From Candidatus Hydrogenedentota bacterium (GTDB taxonomy: Bacteria; Hydrogenedentota; Hydrogenedentia; Hydrogenedentales; SLHB01): a stretch of DNA of 64,000 nt. Within the stretch, counting starts at the first letter, position 1, and each line of letters begins with the position of its first letter. Below, in pieces: positions 1-9,371 of the stretch. The translations under genes were made by a program, and so were the position numbers. The notes under the pieces are model-generated. The model saw nothing but the letters and a program-made list of their open reading frames with translations, ran no database searches and was not told the origin of the DNA. Location: positions 186,001 to 250,000 of the forward strand of contig JABWCD010000003.1 in the NCBI GenBank assembly GCA_013359265.1, given 5' to 3'.

Positions 1-1253
1 TGGTCCGTCCATTGCATCACCGGCGGGCCGCTGCGCAGAAACGCAAAACCCCCGTCGATGGTGAAGTTTGCGTCGATAAGGCGGCGCACGGCATTCAGAA
101 AGGCCCAGTAATCGGGCGTGGCGGTTGGCACAATCGCCCATTCCGCCGTGTGCGTGGCGCCGGGGGCGATGACGAGAAAGTTGTCCGACAGCGCAAGCGT
201 TCCATTCTCGATGGCGTTCGTTGCGTGCACGCGAAACGCGTCGCTGAGCGGAATGAAGCCGATGCCCGTACTGTCTGTCGCGCCGTAGGTTGTGGGGTTC
301 GTGGGCTGCGTCATCGTTCCCGCGAGGTCGGGCTGTTCGAGACCGGAGAGCCAGGCGCGTTTCAGCGCGCCGCCGAGCGAGCAGGTGTGTTGCTGGATAA
401 TGCCGAGTGGTTTGCCGGTCTTGTTGGTGAAGGTCTCCTTCACGACAATTGTCTCCGCCTTTTGCTCCACGTTGCGCGAATAGTCGAACGCTTCGTTCAC
501 ACCGGACGCCCAACCGCCGCCGGGTACCGAGAACCGGCTTTGCACCGTAAACGAATCGCCGCCAACACGAACGACAATAGTTCCGGGTTTCTCATCGATC
601 ATTTCGAACCCTGTCTTGTGCTCCGCTTGAGGTTCGTAGATGGGTAGCGGGCCCGTTGGTGCGGGGCGGCGCGGCGGTTTGGCCTGTTGCGCATCACGCC
701 ATGTGATCTGCGCCGTGCCGATGACCAGCGGATTCGTCACTGGACCGGTGGCGCGCGTGAACGTGATCTCGTTTTCTCCCTCCTTCGCGAGATCGGTGAT
801 GTCGAATTCGAACACGCAGGGGCGGATGTCCGCGGCAAGGCCGTAGTGCGGGTCCGTATCCGGGCTGGTGAAGTCCGGGCTGTAGTAGACGGAGAACAAT
901 TCGCCCGCAGCCATCGAGTAGACATCACCGGAGCGCGCCTTGACGCGCGCGGGTTTGTTGACAAGCTGCGCACCCGTCAACGCTTTCCCGTTGACGACAA
1001 TGCGCATCGCGTTGTTGTACCCCGCGACCTTCTCGAAATCGACGCGCGCAAAGAGCGTAAGCAGGATGCGCCTGCCCTCCGGCGGCGCGGGGATGGCGGC
1101 CTTAAACGATTGCGACCGGCCGTGCTCGAGCGTGAGCGCGTCAACGACGGGTATCGCAAACTCCGCTCGGCAGGCGCACGCAAGTACGAACGCCATCACG
1201 CCGCACGCTGTTCGCGCTGCATTCCGGCGGTGACCGAATCGTCTGGACTTCAT
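1..1253 (-). CDS. Secreted hypothetical protein, truncated by the window edge
   Basis: I read this frame directly from the reverse strand. It is open from an ATG at 1253 to base 1 without a stop, so the C-terminus lies outside the window. A GAGGAG ribosome site precedes the ATG by about 7 bases. The protein begins with a basic stretch and a hydrophobic segment (GVMAFVLACAC), which looks like a signal peptide or lipoprotein leader. The remaining ~390 residues alternate short hydrophobic and polar stretches, as in secreted beta-sandwich proteins. No catalytic motif is recognised. It is divergent from the membrane protein at 1354, and the two probably share the intergenic promoter region. The forward frames over it (12-647, 687-1310) are Arg/Val-rich shadows. 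Confidence 0.8.
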   Translation of the reverse strand, partial: MKSRRFGHRRNAARTACGVMAFVLACACRAEFAIPVVDALTLEHGRSQSFKAAIPAPPEGRRILLTLFARVDFEKVAGYNNAMRIVVNGKALTGAQLVNKPARVKARSGDVYSMAAGELFSVYYSPDFTSPDTDPHYGLAADIRPCVFEFDITDLAKEGENEITFTRATGPVTNPLVIGTAQITWRDAQQAKPPRRPAPTGPLPIYEPQAEHKTGFEMIDEKPGTIVVRVGGDSFTVQSRFSVPGGGWASGVNEAFDYSRNVEQKAETIVVKETFTNKTGKPLGIIQQHTCSLGGALKRAWLSGLEQPDLAGTMTQPTNPTTYGATDSTGIGFIPLSDAFRVHATNAIENGTLALSDNFLVIAPGATHTAEWAIVPTATPDYWAFLNAVRRLIDANFTIDGGFAFLRSGPPVMQWTD

Positions 1254-1353
1254 GGTACACTCCTCAACTTGTTTCGTGGTGTAGCTGCGCGGCCCAACGT
1301 TGCACGGTGAATGGAAACGGCCCGATGAATCCGATTCTCCCACGGATTTGCCT

Positions 1354-3186
1354 ATGATTGCGAAAGCGCTCACGCGTGTCCGCGCGCTGAAGCCGCTGCT
1401 CGAGCGGCGAAGCATCGTTGTGTGGGCGGCGCTGCTTGGCGTGCTGCTCATATCTCCGTCGTTGTTTCTGGGACTCCAGGCCGACGATCATTTCCTTCGC
1501 ATGACGGCGCATGCCGAGCCCGGCATTCCCGATCTTGGCAGTTCGTGGTGGCGCGTATTTACGTTCGCGGACGGCGACGTGGACCGAAACGCAATGCGCA
1601 TCGATTGGGGACTACTCCCGTGGTGGTCCACGCCGGATTTGCGATTGTCCTTTCTCCGCCCGCTGACGTCGCTGACGCATGCACTGGACTACTGGTACCT
1701 CGAGCCGCACTGGTGGCTGATGCATGTCGAGAACATGCTGATGTATGCGGCACTGTGCGCGTGCGTCGCGCTGACGTACCGTCGTTTCGGCATGACGCCT
1801 TGGGTGGCCGGCCTGGCCGCGCTGATGTACGCCGCGGACGACACGCACGGCATTCCCGCGGGATGGCTCTCCGGGCGCAACGCCGTGCTGACGTGCCTGT
1901 TCGGCGTGCTCACGCTGCTGGCGCACGACGCGTGGCGGCGCAGCGGATCGCCGCGCGCGGTGATTGGCGCGGTGATTACCCTCGTCGCGGGGTTCGCCAG
2001 CGGCGAAGCCACGGTGTTTGTGTTTGGATACCTGGTTGCGTACGCGTTTTGTAGTGACTCCGGGCCGCTCCGTACGCGCGTGCTTTCGCTCGTCCCCTAC
2101 GGTGTGATATTCGCCGCGTACCTCGCGATCTACGTGACGCAGGGGTACGGCACGCGCCACAGCGGACTCTACTCCGATCCGTTCCGCAACCCGGCGGGGT
2201 TCGCCATGGACATCGCGCTGAATCTGCCCGCGCTCGTGCAGGCGCAACTCGGCATCCTCTCGTCGAATGCATACGTGGTTGTGCCGCAGCGTTACCAATA
2301 CATTCTGCACGCGTTCGATTATGTGATGATCGTGTTGTTCGCGATTGCGTTTTTTCCCGTCCTGCGCGAGTCGAAGCTGGCGCGGTTCTGGGCGCTGGGG
2401 ATGGTGCTGTCGTTGCCGCCCGTGTGCGCGACAGTGCCAAACGACCGGTTGTTATGCCCCGCGGGTATCGGCGGCATGGCACTGGTCGGGCATTTCCTCG
2501 AGTATGCGTTTGCGCGTTGGAACGAACAGCCCAGAACACGCCGGCTGCGATTCGTGCGCGGCATGGCGATCTTCTTGATCTTCACACACGCGTTCATCGG
2601 GCCGCTGAGCCTTCCGTTCAACTCGACTAGCGTGCGCTTGTTCGGACTGCTCGTGGACTCCGGAATCAGGCGATTGCCGCTGGAGGAATCGATTCAGGAC
2701 GACAGCATCATCGTCGTAAACCCGAAAGTCGACGCGTATACAATCACGATTCCCGCGGTCCAGTCGTCGCGGCGCGCGCCTGTGCCGCGGCACATTTGGG
2801 GACTCAACGCGGGCCTCGGCGAAGTGATCGTCCGTAGAACGGACGCAACTACCTTGGAGATTGGCGTGCCGGAAGGGTTCTTCCCGAAACCGTTCGGTGT
2901 TGCATTTCACGGGCCGAGCGATCCGTGGTGGGTGGGCCGAATCGCGCGGAACGCGGATTTCGAAGCGACGGTGCTCGAATTGACCGAAGACGCACGGCCG
3001 AGGCGCATCCGGTTTGTGTTCAACCGGCCGCTCGAGGACCCGTCGTACCGCTGGTTCTGCTTCGGCGAACGCAACCTCGAGCCGTTCCCGCTTCCGGCCG
3101 TCGGCGAAACGGTGACACTGCCGGGGCGGACCATCGTCGAGGGCATCCGCGCGATGTTTCGGTTGGCAATGTCGCCAGAGTCGTGA
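1354..3186 (+). CDS. Multi-pass membrane protein, GT-C glycosyltransferase-like
   Basis: About 610 residues with roughly ten hydrophobic segments through residue ~425, then a ~180-residue soluble C-terminal domain. After the first membrane helix comes an acidic loop (QADDHFLRM), and later an Arg-Pro-Leu motif (LSFLRPLTSL). Acidic first loops of this kind are typical of GT-C polyprenyl-phosphate sugar transferases, so a role in transferring sugars at the membrane is possible but unproven. I chose the ATG at 1354 because the upstream TTG extension to 1300 adds a polar, atypical leader. Neither start has a strong ribosome site. The acyltransferase gene follows after 92 bases on the same strand, suggesting a shared envelope-lipid theme. 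Confidence 0.75.
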   Translation: MIAKALTRVRALKPLLERRSIVVWAALLGVLLISPSLFLGLQADDHFLRMTAHAEPGIPDLGSSWWRVFTFADGDVDRNAMRIDWGLLPWWSTPDLRLSFLRPLTSLTHALDYWYLEPHWWLMHVENMLMYAALCACVALTYRRFGMTPWVAGLAALMYAADDTHGIPAGWLSGRNAVLTCLFGVLTLLAHDAWRRSGSPRAVIGAVITLVAGFASGEATVFVFGYLVAYAFCSDSGPLRTRVLSLVPYGVIFAAYLAIYVTQGYGTRHSGLYSDPFRNPAGFAMDIALNLPALVQAQLGILSSNAYVVVPQRYQYILHAFDYVMIVLFAIAFFPVLRESKLARFWALGMVLSLPPVCATVPNDRLLCPAGIGGMALVGHFLEYAFARWNEQPRTRRLRFVRGMAIFLIFTHAFIGPLSLPFNSTSVRLFGLLVDSGIRRLPLEESIQDDSIIVVNPKVDAYTITIPAVQSSRRAPVPRHIWGLNAGLGEVIVRRTDATTLEIGVPEGFFPKPFGVAFHGPSDPWWVGRIARNADFEATVLELTEDARPRRIRFVFNRPLEDPSYRWFCFGERNLEPFPLPAVGETVTLPGRTIVEGIRAMFRLAMSPES

Positions 3187-3278
3187 ACGCGCTCCCAGCC
3201 TTCGTTTGACACCCGGCGGGCGGGCATTCATAGTTCTCTCTTCGCAAGGCACGCTCGATACCAAGGGCCCGAGTCACG

Positions 3279-4601
3279 GTGAACGAAACCGAGTCGAACA
3301 CCGCAGTACCGCTGAACCCCGTCGTGGCGGACTACCTTGCGTCCATCCCTTCCTGGAAGCTGGCGTACCGGCGCTTCATCGGCTACCGGCTGGCCGCGGG
3401 AATTCGGAAACGCTTCGACATCCGCCTGCGCGGCGTGTCAGCGCCATCGACGAGCGCAATTCCCATTATCGCCGTGAACCATCTCACGGACGATGACCCT
3501 GTCGTAATCCTTGCCGCGTGCCTTGCCATTCCCGGTATGATTCCCATCTTGCGGACGTGCGTGCATGTGATGGGCGAGCACGTGTTTCAACCGGGGTTTC
3601 TCGGCGCGTACGTAGTGAAGCAACCGAGCTGGCTCAGCTACCTGCTCTTTCAAACGCGCATCGCGCCGTTCATGCCGTGGATCGGCGGGCACCCCGTCGT
3701 ACACGCGCGGACGCGGCTGCTGATCGCGCACCTCTACGACGTCCTCAGGCACCACGGAAACGTCCCGTTGCGCGATGTGCTGGGAGGGGACATCGGTTCG
3801 TACCTGCCGGGAGCGGAGGCGAACGCGCGCATCCGATCGGTGTTGACGTTTCGCCACCGCAACGCGCTATACCAGTCTCACGAATTCTCGATTCTTCGGC
3901 AGCCTTATCTGGAGAAAGCGTGGGGACGGCACAGGGAGCGCATACGACTGTTCGTCGAGACCTTCGCCACATTCGCCGATAGCGGGCGGCCCGTGTTCAT
4001 CGCGCCGCAGGGCATCATCACGCGCGACGGCACACCCGCGGGCGTGCGTTCCGGTGTGTTTCAGATTGTGAACGCGATGAAACGCGACGCGGAACTGATC
4101 CCGATGAACATCACGTACGATCCGATGCGCGCTGGCCGCGCACTCGCGTACGTCACGTTCGGCAGGACCGTCGCCGCCGAGCGTGGCGGACCGAAGGACG
4201 CGTTCAACGCGCGGATCGAGCACCTGATCCACTGCGACGCGCCGGTGCCCGTGAGCCAAATCGCCGCGGAAGCCTTGCGCGCGCTCGCCATGCGATCGGA
4301 ATCGGCCATCGGCGTTCAGGCGTTTCGCGACGCCCTTACGCATCGCGCGCGCGAACTCGCGGGCGACGGATACAGCGTGGTTCCCGACCCGGGCGATGCG
4401 CCGGAGTGGAAAGAGCGGCTGGATGGGCTCTTCCAGTACTTCCGAAAATCCGGCTTCACGATCTCCGAAGGAAATCTTCGTTTTGACCCCGCGATCATCT
4501 TGGACGATTCAATCCAGAAAAGCGGTTACGCGCGGCGCTGGACCTATTGCTACAACGAACTGCAAGCGCGGCTCGAACACCGCCATGGCGATTTCGGGTG
4601 A
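3279..4601 (+). CDS. PlsC-type acyltransferase
   Basis: A 440-residue protein with the phospholipid/glycerol acyltransferase signature. A His-x4-Asp motif occurs near residue 68 (AVNHLTDDD), and a later block (IAPQGIITRDG, near residue 248) corresponds to the EGTRSRDG substrate-binding motif of the family, with Pro-Gln in place of Pro-Glu. Family members transfer acyl groups from acyl-CoA or acyl-ACP to glycerol-phosphate or other lipids at the inner membrane. It is longer than typical PlsC (about 250 residues), with an insertion between the motifs and a C-terminal extension. The start is a GTG at 3279. The exact acceptor cannot be inferred. It ends 38 bases from the convergent HEPN gene. Confidence 0.75.
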   Translation: MNETESNTAVPLNPVVADYLASIPSWKLAYRRFIGYRLAAGIRKRFDIRLRGVSAPSTSAIPIIAVNHLTDDDPVVILAACLAIPGMIPILRTCVHVMGEHVFQPGFLGAYVVKQPSWLSYLLFQTRIAPFMPWIGGHPVVHARTRLLIAHLYDVLRHHGNVPLRDVLGGDIGSYLPGAEANARIRSVLTFRHRNALYQSHEFSILRQPYLEKAWGRHRERIRLFVETFATFADSGRPVFIAPQGIITRDGTPAGVRSGVFQIVNAMKRDAELIPMNITYDPMRAGRALAYVTFGRTVAAERGGPKDAFNARIEHLIHCDAPVPVSQIAAEALRALAMRSESAIGVQAFRDALTHRARELAGDGYSVVPDPGDAPEWKERLDGLFQYFRKSGFTISEGNLRFDPAIILDDSIQKSGYARRWTYCYNELQARLEHRHGDFG

Positions 4602-4639
4602 GTTAGAGTGTATTCAGTCACCGGTAACGGATCCGCAGT

Positions 4640-5020
4640 TTACGCGTGGGAGTCGATTAGACCGGCTATTGCCTCTACGATCAACTTCGCCCGTCGAGTT
4701 GCCGTATTCGCTTCCTCCGCGCTCACATGCTGCTTTACGCCGTAGTCGTCAGTGTTCCTCAGCGCGCTCAACCACGAGTAGTGAGCGCCTAATTCGGCTG
4801 GCAAATGTCCCGGTCGCACAAGATCCCGATGAACCGCTGCTTCGACAGCGGAATGCTTTGAATACGACTCTTGGCGGTCTGCAAGCCAAGCAGACGCTGC
4901 ATAGAAGGCCGCATAATATGCTCGCGATGCCGCGGCGTCAGCGACGGCGGCGGTGTATGCATGCGCGGTTTCCAGGGCTTTTCTGGCCCGAGCCAATAAC
5001 TCTGCCGCCTCCTCGGTCAT
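4640..5020 (-). CDS. HEPN domain protein (putative toxin)
   Basis: A 126-residue all-alpha protein of the HEPN family (PF05168-like). The N-terminal helix is Ala/Glu-rich, ASRAYYAAFYAA is the typical YYA(A/M)F core, and LRNTDDYG is the conserved Arg...Asp-Tyr segment. HEPN proteins partnered with minimal nucleotidyltransferases commonly act as RNases or toxins neutralised by the partner. The start codon overlaps the stop of the upstream nucleotidyltransferase gene by 4 bases (ATGA), indicating translational coupling. The strict Rx4-6H RNase motif of HepT is not present at the usual spacing, so nuclease activity is uncertain. Confidence 0.85.
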   Translation of the reverse strand: MTEEAAELLARARKALETAHAYTAAVADAAASRAYYAAFYAASAWLADRQESYSKHSAVEAAVHRDLVRPGHLPAELGAHYSWLSALRNTDDYGVKQHVSAEEANTATRRAKLIVEAIAGLIDSHA

Positions 5021-5331
5021 ATCGCAGCGCCGTCCCGTTTCGCTGCCCGATACAGTCCGTATGCACCAGCCTCGAAATCCAGTTCGTCCACGGGCATCGC
5101 GTGGATCGGTCTATCTATTTCTAATTGAATCGGGTACAACGACTGCACAATCTTGTCGAGATCGTCGCCTAGGCGCACCGGCCCTTCGATCACGACGAGG
5201 TAATCCACATCGCTGTCCGATCGCTCATCTCCACGGGCCGTCGACCCATAGTGGACCACTTGACGCAGGCGATCTCCAAACGAATGGCGCAATGCCACTC
5301 GTACTCGCGCGTGTAGCTCGGCCGTCTTCAT
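5017..5331 (-). CDS. Minimal nucleotidyltransferase (MNT) domain protein, putative antitoxin
   Basis: A 104-residue protein with the polymerase-beta-like nucleotidyltransferase signature GSTARGDERSDSDVDYLV near residues 30-47. It carries the Gly-Ser, Arg-Gly and paired catalytic Asp residues (SDVD). MNT proteins of this size pair with HEPN proteins as toxin-antitoxin modules, and known MntA enzymes modify their HEPN partner with AMP. The coupled HEPN gene downstream supports this assignment. GAGGA lies about 8 bases before the ATG. The gene is transcribed away from the acyl-CoA synthetase end (5421), and no promoter is obvious in the short gap. Confidence 0.85.
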   Translation of the reverse strand: MKTAELHARVRVALRHSFGDRLRQVVHYGSTARGDERSDSDVDYLVVIEGPVRLGDDLDKIVQSLYPIQLEIDRPIHAMPVDELDFEAGAYGLYRAAKRDGAAI

Positions 5332-5420
5332 CGGTACGTCCTCATGTGGGTCTCACGACGTTAGCGCAGTTGCAATAATACCGATTGGCAATCGTGCGTG
5401 CAGGTTTACCCGGGAATGGT

Positions 5421-7034
5421 TTACGCCCCCTTGATGCGCGTGTCGTAGCCTTTCCATTCCTTCTCGCGCAAGACGTACTTCTGGATTTTGCCGGTGCTCG
5501 TCTTGGGCAATGCAATAAACTCGACGGCCGTCGGGCACTTGTAGTGCGCGATCTCGCCGCGGCAGAACGCAATCAGTTCGTCGGCAGTCGCGGTCTTGCC
5601 GTCTTTTAACGTGACAAACGCCTTCGGCGTTTCGCCCCACTTCTCATGTGGCACGCCGACGACCGCGCATTCGAGCACCGCGGCATGGCGGTAGAGCGTC
5701 TGCTCGACTTCGATCGAGGAAATGTTTTCGCCGCCGCTGATGATAATGTCCTTGCTCCGGTCGCGCAGTTCGATGTAGCCGTCGGGGTGCTTCACCGCGA
5801 CGTCGCCGCTGTGAAACCATCCCCCGCGGAACGCTTTCTCCGTCGCCTCGCGATCGTTGTAGTACCCCTTCATCACGAGGTTGCCGCGCATGACGACCTC
5901 CCCCATCGTCTGCCCGTCCGCGGGCACATCGTTCATATTTTCGTCGACGACGCGGAGGCCGTCCGCGATGACGAACCGTACGCCCTGCCGCGCCATGAGT
6001 TTCGCGCGTTTGTCGAGGAACAGGTGCCGCCAGTTTTCCTGCGGCGCACAGATGGTATACGGCCCGTAGGTTTCCGTAAGGCCATAGATGTGGACGAGCT
6101 TGACGCCCATTTCTTCCATGTTGCCGATGAGCGTGGGCGACGGCGGCGCGCCGCCGGTGGTGACGGTGATTGGTTTTTCGACGCGCGCTGGGCGGGACGG
6201 CGAGTTAATGAGCGCGATGAGCACGACCGGCGCGCCGTTGAAATGCGTGATGCCCTCGGATTTCACGAGCTTCCACGACTGCTCCGGTTCGAACTTGCGC
6301 ATGCACACGTGCGTACCGCCGAGCGCCACGACGCCCCACGTATAGCACCAACCATTGCAGTGAAACATCGGCAGCGTCCAGAGATACGCGCTCTCATGGC
6401 GCAGGCCCGACTCGAGACCCACGCCGATTGCGTTCAGGTACGCGCCGCGGTGCGAGAACAATACGCCCTTCGGCATGCCCGTGGTGCCGCTGGTGTAGTT
6501 GATCGAGATGCTGTCCATCTCGTCTTCGATTACCCATGGCACAGGCTCGGGACTGCCCGCCGCGATGAACTCCTCATACTCCGGAGCGTCGATACGGGTC
6601 GTGTGCGGCAGATCGGCGCAATTGACGATGCGCTCGACCGTCTCCAGTTTGTCGAGATTGGGAAGGATGAGGTTCGTGAACTCCGTATCGACAAAAAGAA
6701 ACTTCGATCCGGAGTGGTTGAGAATATACTTGATCTCGTTCGGCGCGAGACGCGTATTGATGCACACCAGCACGCCGCCCGCCAGCGGCACGCCGAAGTG
6801 CGCCTCCAGCATCGGCGGTGTGTTCGCGCAGAGAAACGCGACGCGGTCGTCTTTCTTCAGTCCCGCCTTGCGCAATGCCGACGCCAGCCGGTTGACGCGC
6901 TCGCCGAATTCCCGGTACGTGTAGCGCCTGTTCCCATGTACAATCGCCACCTTGTCCGGATACACCGCCGTGCTCCGCTCGATGAACGTGAGCGGCGTGA
7001 GATGAGTCCGGCAGACATGCTCGTAGCCTGTCAT
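5421..7034 (-). CDS. AMP-dependent fatty-acid--CoA ligase
   Basis: A 537-residue member of the ANL adenylating superfamily, which activates a carboxylic acid as acyl-AMP and transfers it to CoA. The ATP-binding loop is YTSGTTGMPKG, followed by YGLTETYGP, the hinge region WFHSGD...YIELRDRSKD with IISGGENIS, and the C-terminal catalytic lysine motif PKTSTGKIQK. The start at 7034 is supported by an AAGGAG site 7 bases upstream. A longer frame to 7100 lacks one. Sequence flavour resembles medium/long-chain acyl-CoA synthetases used in fatty-acid or aromatic-acid degradation. Substrate is not predictable. It stands alone, between the MNT/HEPN pair and a hydrolase. Confidence 0.92.
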   Translation of the reverse strand: MTGYEHVCRTHLTPLTFIERSTAVYPDKVAIVHGNRRYTYREFGERVNRLASALRKAGLKKDDRVAFLCANTPPMLEAHFGVPLAGGVLVCINTRLAPNEIKYILNHSGSKFLFVDTEFTNLILPNLDKLETVERIVNCADLPHTTRIDAPEYEEFIAAGSPEPVPWVIEDEMDSISINYTSGTTGMPKGVLFSHRGAYLNAIGVGLESGLRHESAYLWTLPMFHCNGWCYTWGVVALGGTHVCMRKFEPEQSWKLVKSEGITHFNGAPVVLIALINSPSRPARVEKPITVTTGGAPPSPTLIGNMEEMGVKLVHIYGLTETYGPYTICAPQENWRHLFLDKRAKLMARQGVRFVIADGLRVVDENMNDVPADGQTMGEVVMRGNLVMKGYYNDREATEKAFRGGWFHSGDVAVKHPDGYIELRDRSKDIIISGGENISSIEVEQTLYRHAAVLECAVVGVPHEKWGETPKAFVTLKDGKTATADELIAFCRGEIAHYKCPTAVEFIALPKTSTGKIQKYVLREKEWKGYDTRIKGA

Positions 7035-7201
7035 GAAACGACTCCTTGCAGCAGCCCGTAGTGAGGGAGTCACTATAAGATACGCGGGCCTCCTGAGCAA
7101 TCGGCGCGAGCGTCGGGCGAGGTTTCGTCACAACTGCGGTCGAAATAGACACACCTTGCCTGGATTTTGCCGCGACCTACCCGTTCGTATGCCTGTCGAA
7201 A

Positions 7202-8248
7202 CTACCTCGACTTCAGTGCGCCGTCGATGAACCGATACGCCTGTTCCCGCACGTCCTCCGGGAAATCGTGTTCGCAATCGGGATGCACGGCGACTACATG
7301 ATCCGCCGCCTTGTACAGAGCGAAAATCCTCTTGGCCGCATCGACGCTTTCCTGCACGCCCGTCACGTCGAAATTCGCATCTCGCGTCGGGGCGTTGATA
7401 AACACATACCGCGGCGCAAGCGACGCAAGGATGTCCGGAAAATCGAACGGCATCCGCGCGGGGTCCTTCCCGTATACGGCGTCGATGCGGGGCATGTAGC
7501 CGCGGTGGGTCCAGCCCGTTAAATCGCCGCTGTAATACTTTGCGAATCGCGTGAACCCGCAACTCGTGACCGCCACCTTGATGCGCTCGTCGAACACGCT
7601 CACGAAGAGCGTGTTGTGCCCGCCGAGCGAGTGCCCGATGCAGCCGATGCGATCGCCATCCACCTCAGGCAGGCTCTGCAAGAGGTCAACGCCCCGCATG
7701 TGGTTCCAGATGCCTTTCATCGAGGCGCTCGCGTAGCCCATGCGGTACACGTCGATCTGATACTCGCCGAAGCGGGGATAATCGGGCGCAAGGCAGACGT
7801 AGCCGCGTTCGGCCAGTTCTTTTGCATAGTGAAGATTGGCAAGCCCATCGACCCCCGCCGGTTCGCCTTTGCCGAATTTGTTGGTTTGGTGGAGGCATAG
7901 CATCGCGGGGACCTTGCCTGTAATGTCCTTCGGCAGCAACAGGTAGGCGGGAACACGGTCGCCGGCTTCCACCGCGTACGACAGCTTCTTCAGCACGTAT
8001 TTCGGCGTGTCCGCTTCCGACTCGATCTGGATATCCAGCGGCACTTTCGCCCGGTCGGGCGGCAGGTAGCCCATGACGAGTTGCATATTCTCGATAAGGT
8101 GGTCACGCCGAATCCGCCAATCCTGCGGGGACTTGATGGCATGGGCGCCGGCGGCGTCTTCGTAGATGGATAGATCGAGTTTGTCCGCGTAGAATGGAGC
8201 GGGTCCGCCGCAAAGGCCGGCTGCCAGGATTAAGGCGGTCAGGGACAT
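7202..8248 (-). CDS. Secreted alpha/beta hydrolase (dienelactone hydrolase / acetylxylan esterase-like)
   Basis: 348 residues. A short N-terminal leader (MSLTALILAAGLCGG) suggests export. The alpha/beta-hydrolase core contains the nucleophile elbow GHSLGGH (Ser207), a probable catalytic Asp in the PTRDANFD region and a His in PDCEHDFPED near the C-terminus. Proteins of this pattern in polysaccharide-degrading bacteria often remove acetyl or other ester groups from glycans; the substrate here is unknown. GGGGAG precedes the ATG by 8 bases. The gene is divergent from ftsY across a 140-base region. Confidence 0.82.
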   Translation of the reverse strand: MSLTALILAAGLCGGPAPFYADKLDLSIYEDAAGAHAIKSPQDWRIRRDHLIENMQLVMGYLPPDRAKVPLDIQIESEADTPKYVLKKLSYAVEAGDRVPAYLLLPKDITGKVPAMLCLHQTNKFGKGEPAGVDGLANLHYAKELAERGYVCLAPDYPRFGEYQIDVYRMGYASASMKGIWNHMRGVDLLQSLPEVDGDRIGCIGHSLGGHNTLFVSVFDERIKVAVTSCGFTRFAKYYSGDLTGWTHRGYMPRIDAVYGKDPARMPFDFPDILASLAPRYVFINAPTRDANFDVTGVQESVDAAKRIFALYKAADHVVAVHPDCEHDFPEDVREQAYRFIDGALKSR

Positions 8249-8326
8249 GTACAGTCTCCCCAGTTTCGTGAGAGGGTTCTACCAGAGCGGGGAGTGTGCG
8301 TCAATCCCTGTATGCTTAGTAAACAT

Positions 8327-8356
8327 TTGACTATCCAATCCTTTGGAATGTACGTT
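8327..8356 (+). promoter_or_regulatory. Candidate sigma-70-type promoter for ftsY
   Basis: TTGACT at 8327-8332 is followed after 18 bases by TACGTT at 8351-8356, which matches the -10 consensus only at the conserved T, A and final T. The predicted start site would be about 25 bases before the ftsY ATG. It lies in the divergent region shared with the hydrolase gene. This is a weak but positionally sensible candidate. Confidence 0.35.
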
Positions 8357-8388
8357 GCTCGCGTTTTCGGGGACGTCCTTGGGGGCAC

Positions 8389-9318
8389 ATGTCTGAAGAA
8401 AAGCGCGGCTTCTTCGGCCGCTTGCGCGATAGGTTGTCCAAAACCCGGGAAAGTTTCGTGGCGAACGTGCGCGGACTTTTCGCGGGGCGCTCCGCTATTG
8501 ATGACGACCTCCTGGAAGAACTTGAACAAGTTCTGATCCAGGCTGACATCGGTGTCGAAACCACTCTGACGATCATCGAGGACATGCGCCGGCTCGCGCG
8601 CGAACAGCGCGTCTCGAACCCGGACGCCTTCGTTGCGCTCCTGAAAGACGAACTCGTGAAACTGCTCGACCCGGGCGACCACACCCTGACCTGGCATTCG
8701 AGCGACGGCCCGCACGTCACCCTTATCGCGGGCGTCAATGGCTCCGGCAAGACGACCACTACGGGAAAGATCGCGTCCAAACTGAAGGCGGAGGGCAAGT
8801 CCGTGATGCTCGGCGCGGCGGACACGTTCCGCGCGGCGGCCGTCGAGCAATTAACGATCTGGAGTGAGCGCGCGGGTGTGCCCATCGTCAAACATCAGGA
8901 CGGCGCGGACCCGGCGGCCGTCGCGTTCGACGCCGCGGACGCCGCCGTCTCGCGCAGCATCGACTGTCTCTTGGTCGATACGGCAGGGCGCCTGCACACC
9001 AAAGTGAACCTGATGGAAGAATTGAAAAAGGTGCAGCGGGTAATGGCGAAGCGCATACCGGGCGCGCCGCACGAGGTGTTGCTCGTGCTCGATGCGACCA
9101 CCGGCCAGAACGCGTTGCAGCAGGCGAAGGTCTTTACCGAGGCGCTCAACGTGACCGGCATTGTGCTCACAAAGCTCGACGGCACCGCCAAGGGCGGGAT
9201 TGCCGTGGCGATACAGAAGCAACTCGGAATACCCTTAAAGCTGATAGGCGTTGGCGAGGGGATCGACGACCTGCAACCCTTTAACGCCAAAGAATTTGTC
9301 GAAGCGCTCTTCGCTTAG
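8389..9318 (+). CDS. ftsY: Signal recognition particle receptor FtsY
   Basis: 309 residues with the complete NG domain of the SRP receptor GTPase, which docks ribosome-nascent-chain/SRP complexes at the membrane translocon. An N-terminal basic amphipathic segment (GFFGRLRDRLSK) can bind membrane. The four-helix N domain follows, then G1 GVNGSGKTT (115-123), G2 DTFRAAA (145-151), G3 DTAGR (197-201), G4 TKLD (261-264) and the closing GVGEGIDDLQPF. The acidic A domain of enterobacterial FtsY is absent, as in many phyla. It appears monocistronic. Confidence 0.97.
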   Translation: MSEEKRGFFGRLRDRLSKTRESFVANVRGLFAGRSAIDDDLLEELEQVLIQADIGVETTLTIIEDMRRLAREQRVSNPDAFVALLKDELVKLLDPGDHTLTWHSSDGPHVTLIAGVNGSGKTTTTGKIASKLKAEGKSVMLGAADTFRAAAVEQLTIWSERAGVPIVKHQDGADPAAVAFDAADAAVSRSIDCLLVDTAGRLHTKVNLMEELKKVQRVMAKRIPGAPHEVLLVLDATTGQNALQQAKVFTEALNVTGIVLTKLDGTAKGGIAVAIQKQLGIPLKLIGVGEGIDDLQPFNAKEFVEALFA

Positions 9319-9371
9319 ATTCGCCGGCTGGTACACGCGTGAACGAAGCCCTTTCGTCGATTGCGTGTGGA

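Noticed and set aside
12-1310. Forward-strand frames 12-647 and 687-1310
   Set aside because: They are Arg/Val-rich shadows of the reverse-strand secreted gene, which has a start, ribosome site and protein-like composition.
5646-7061. 471-codon forward frame
   Set aside because: Antisense to the acyl-CoA synthetase.
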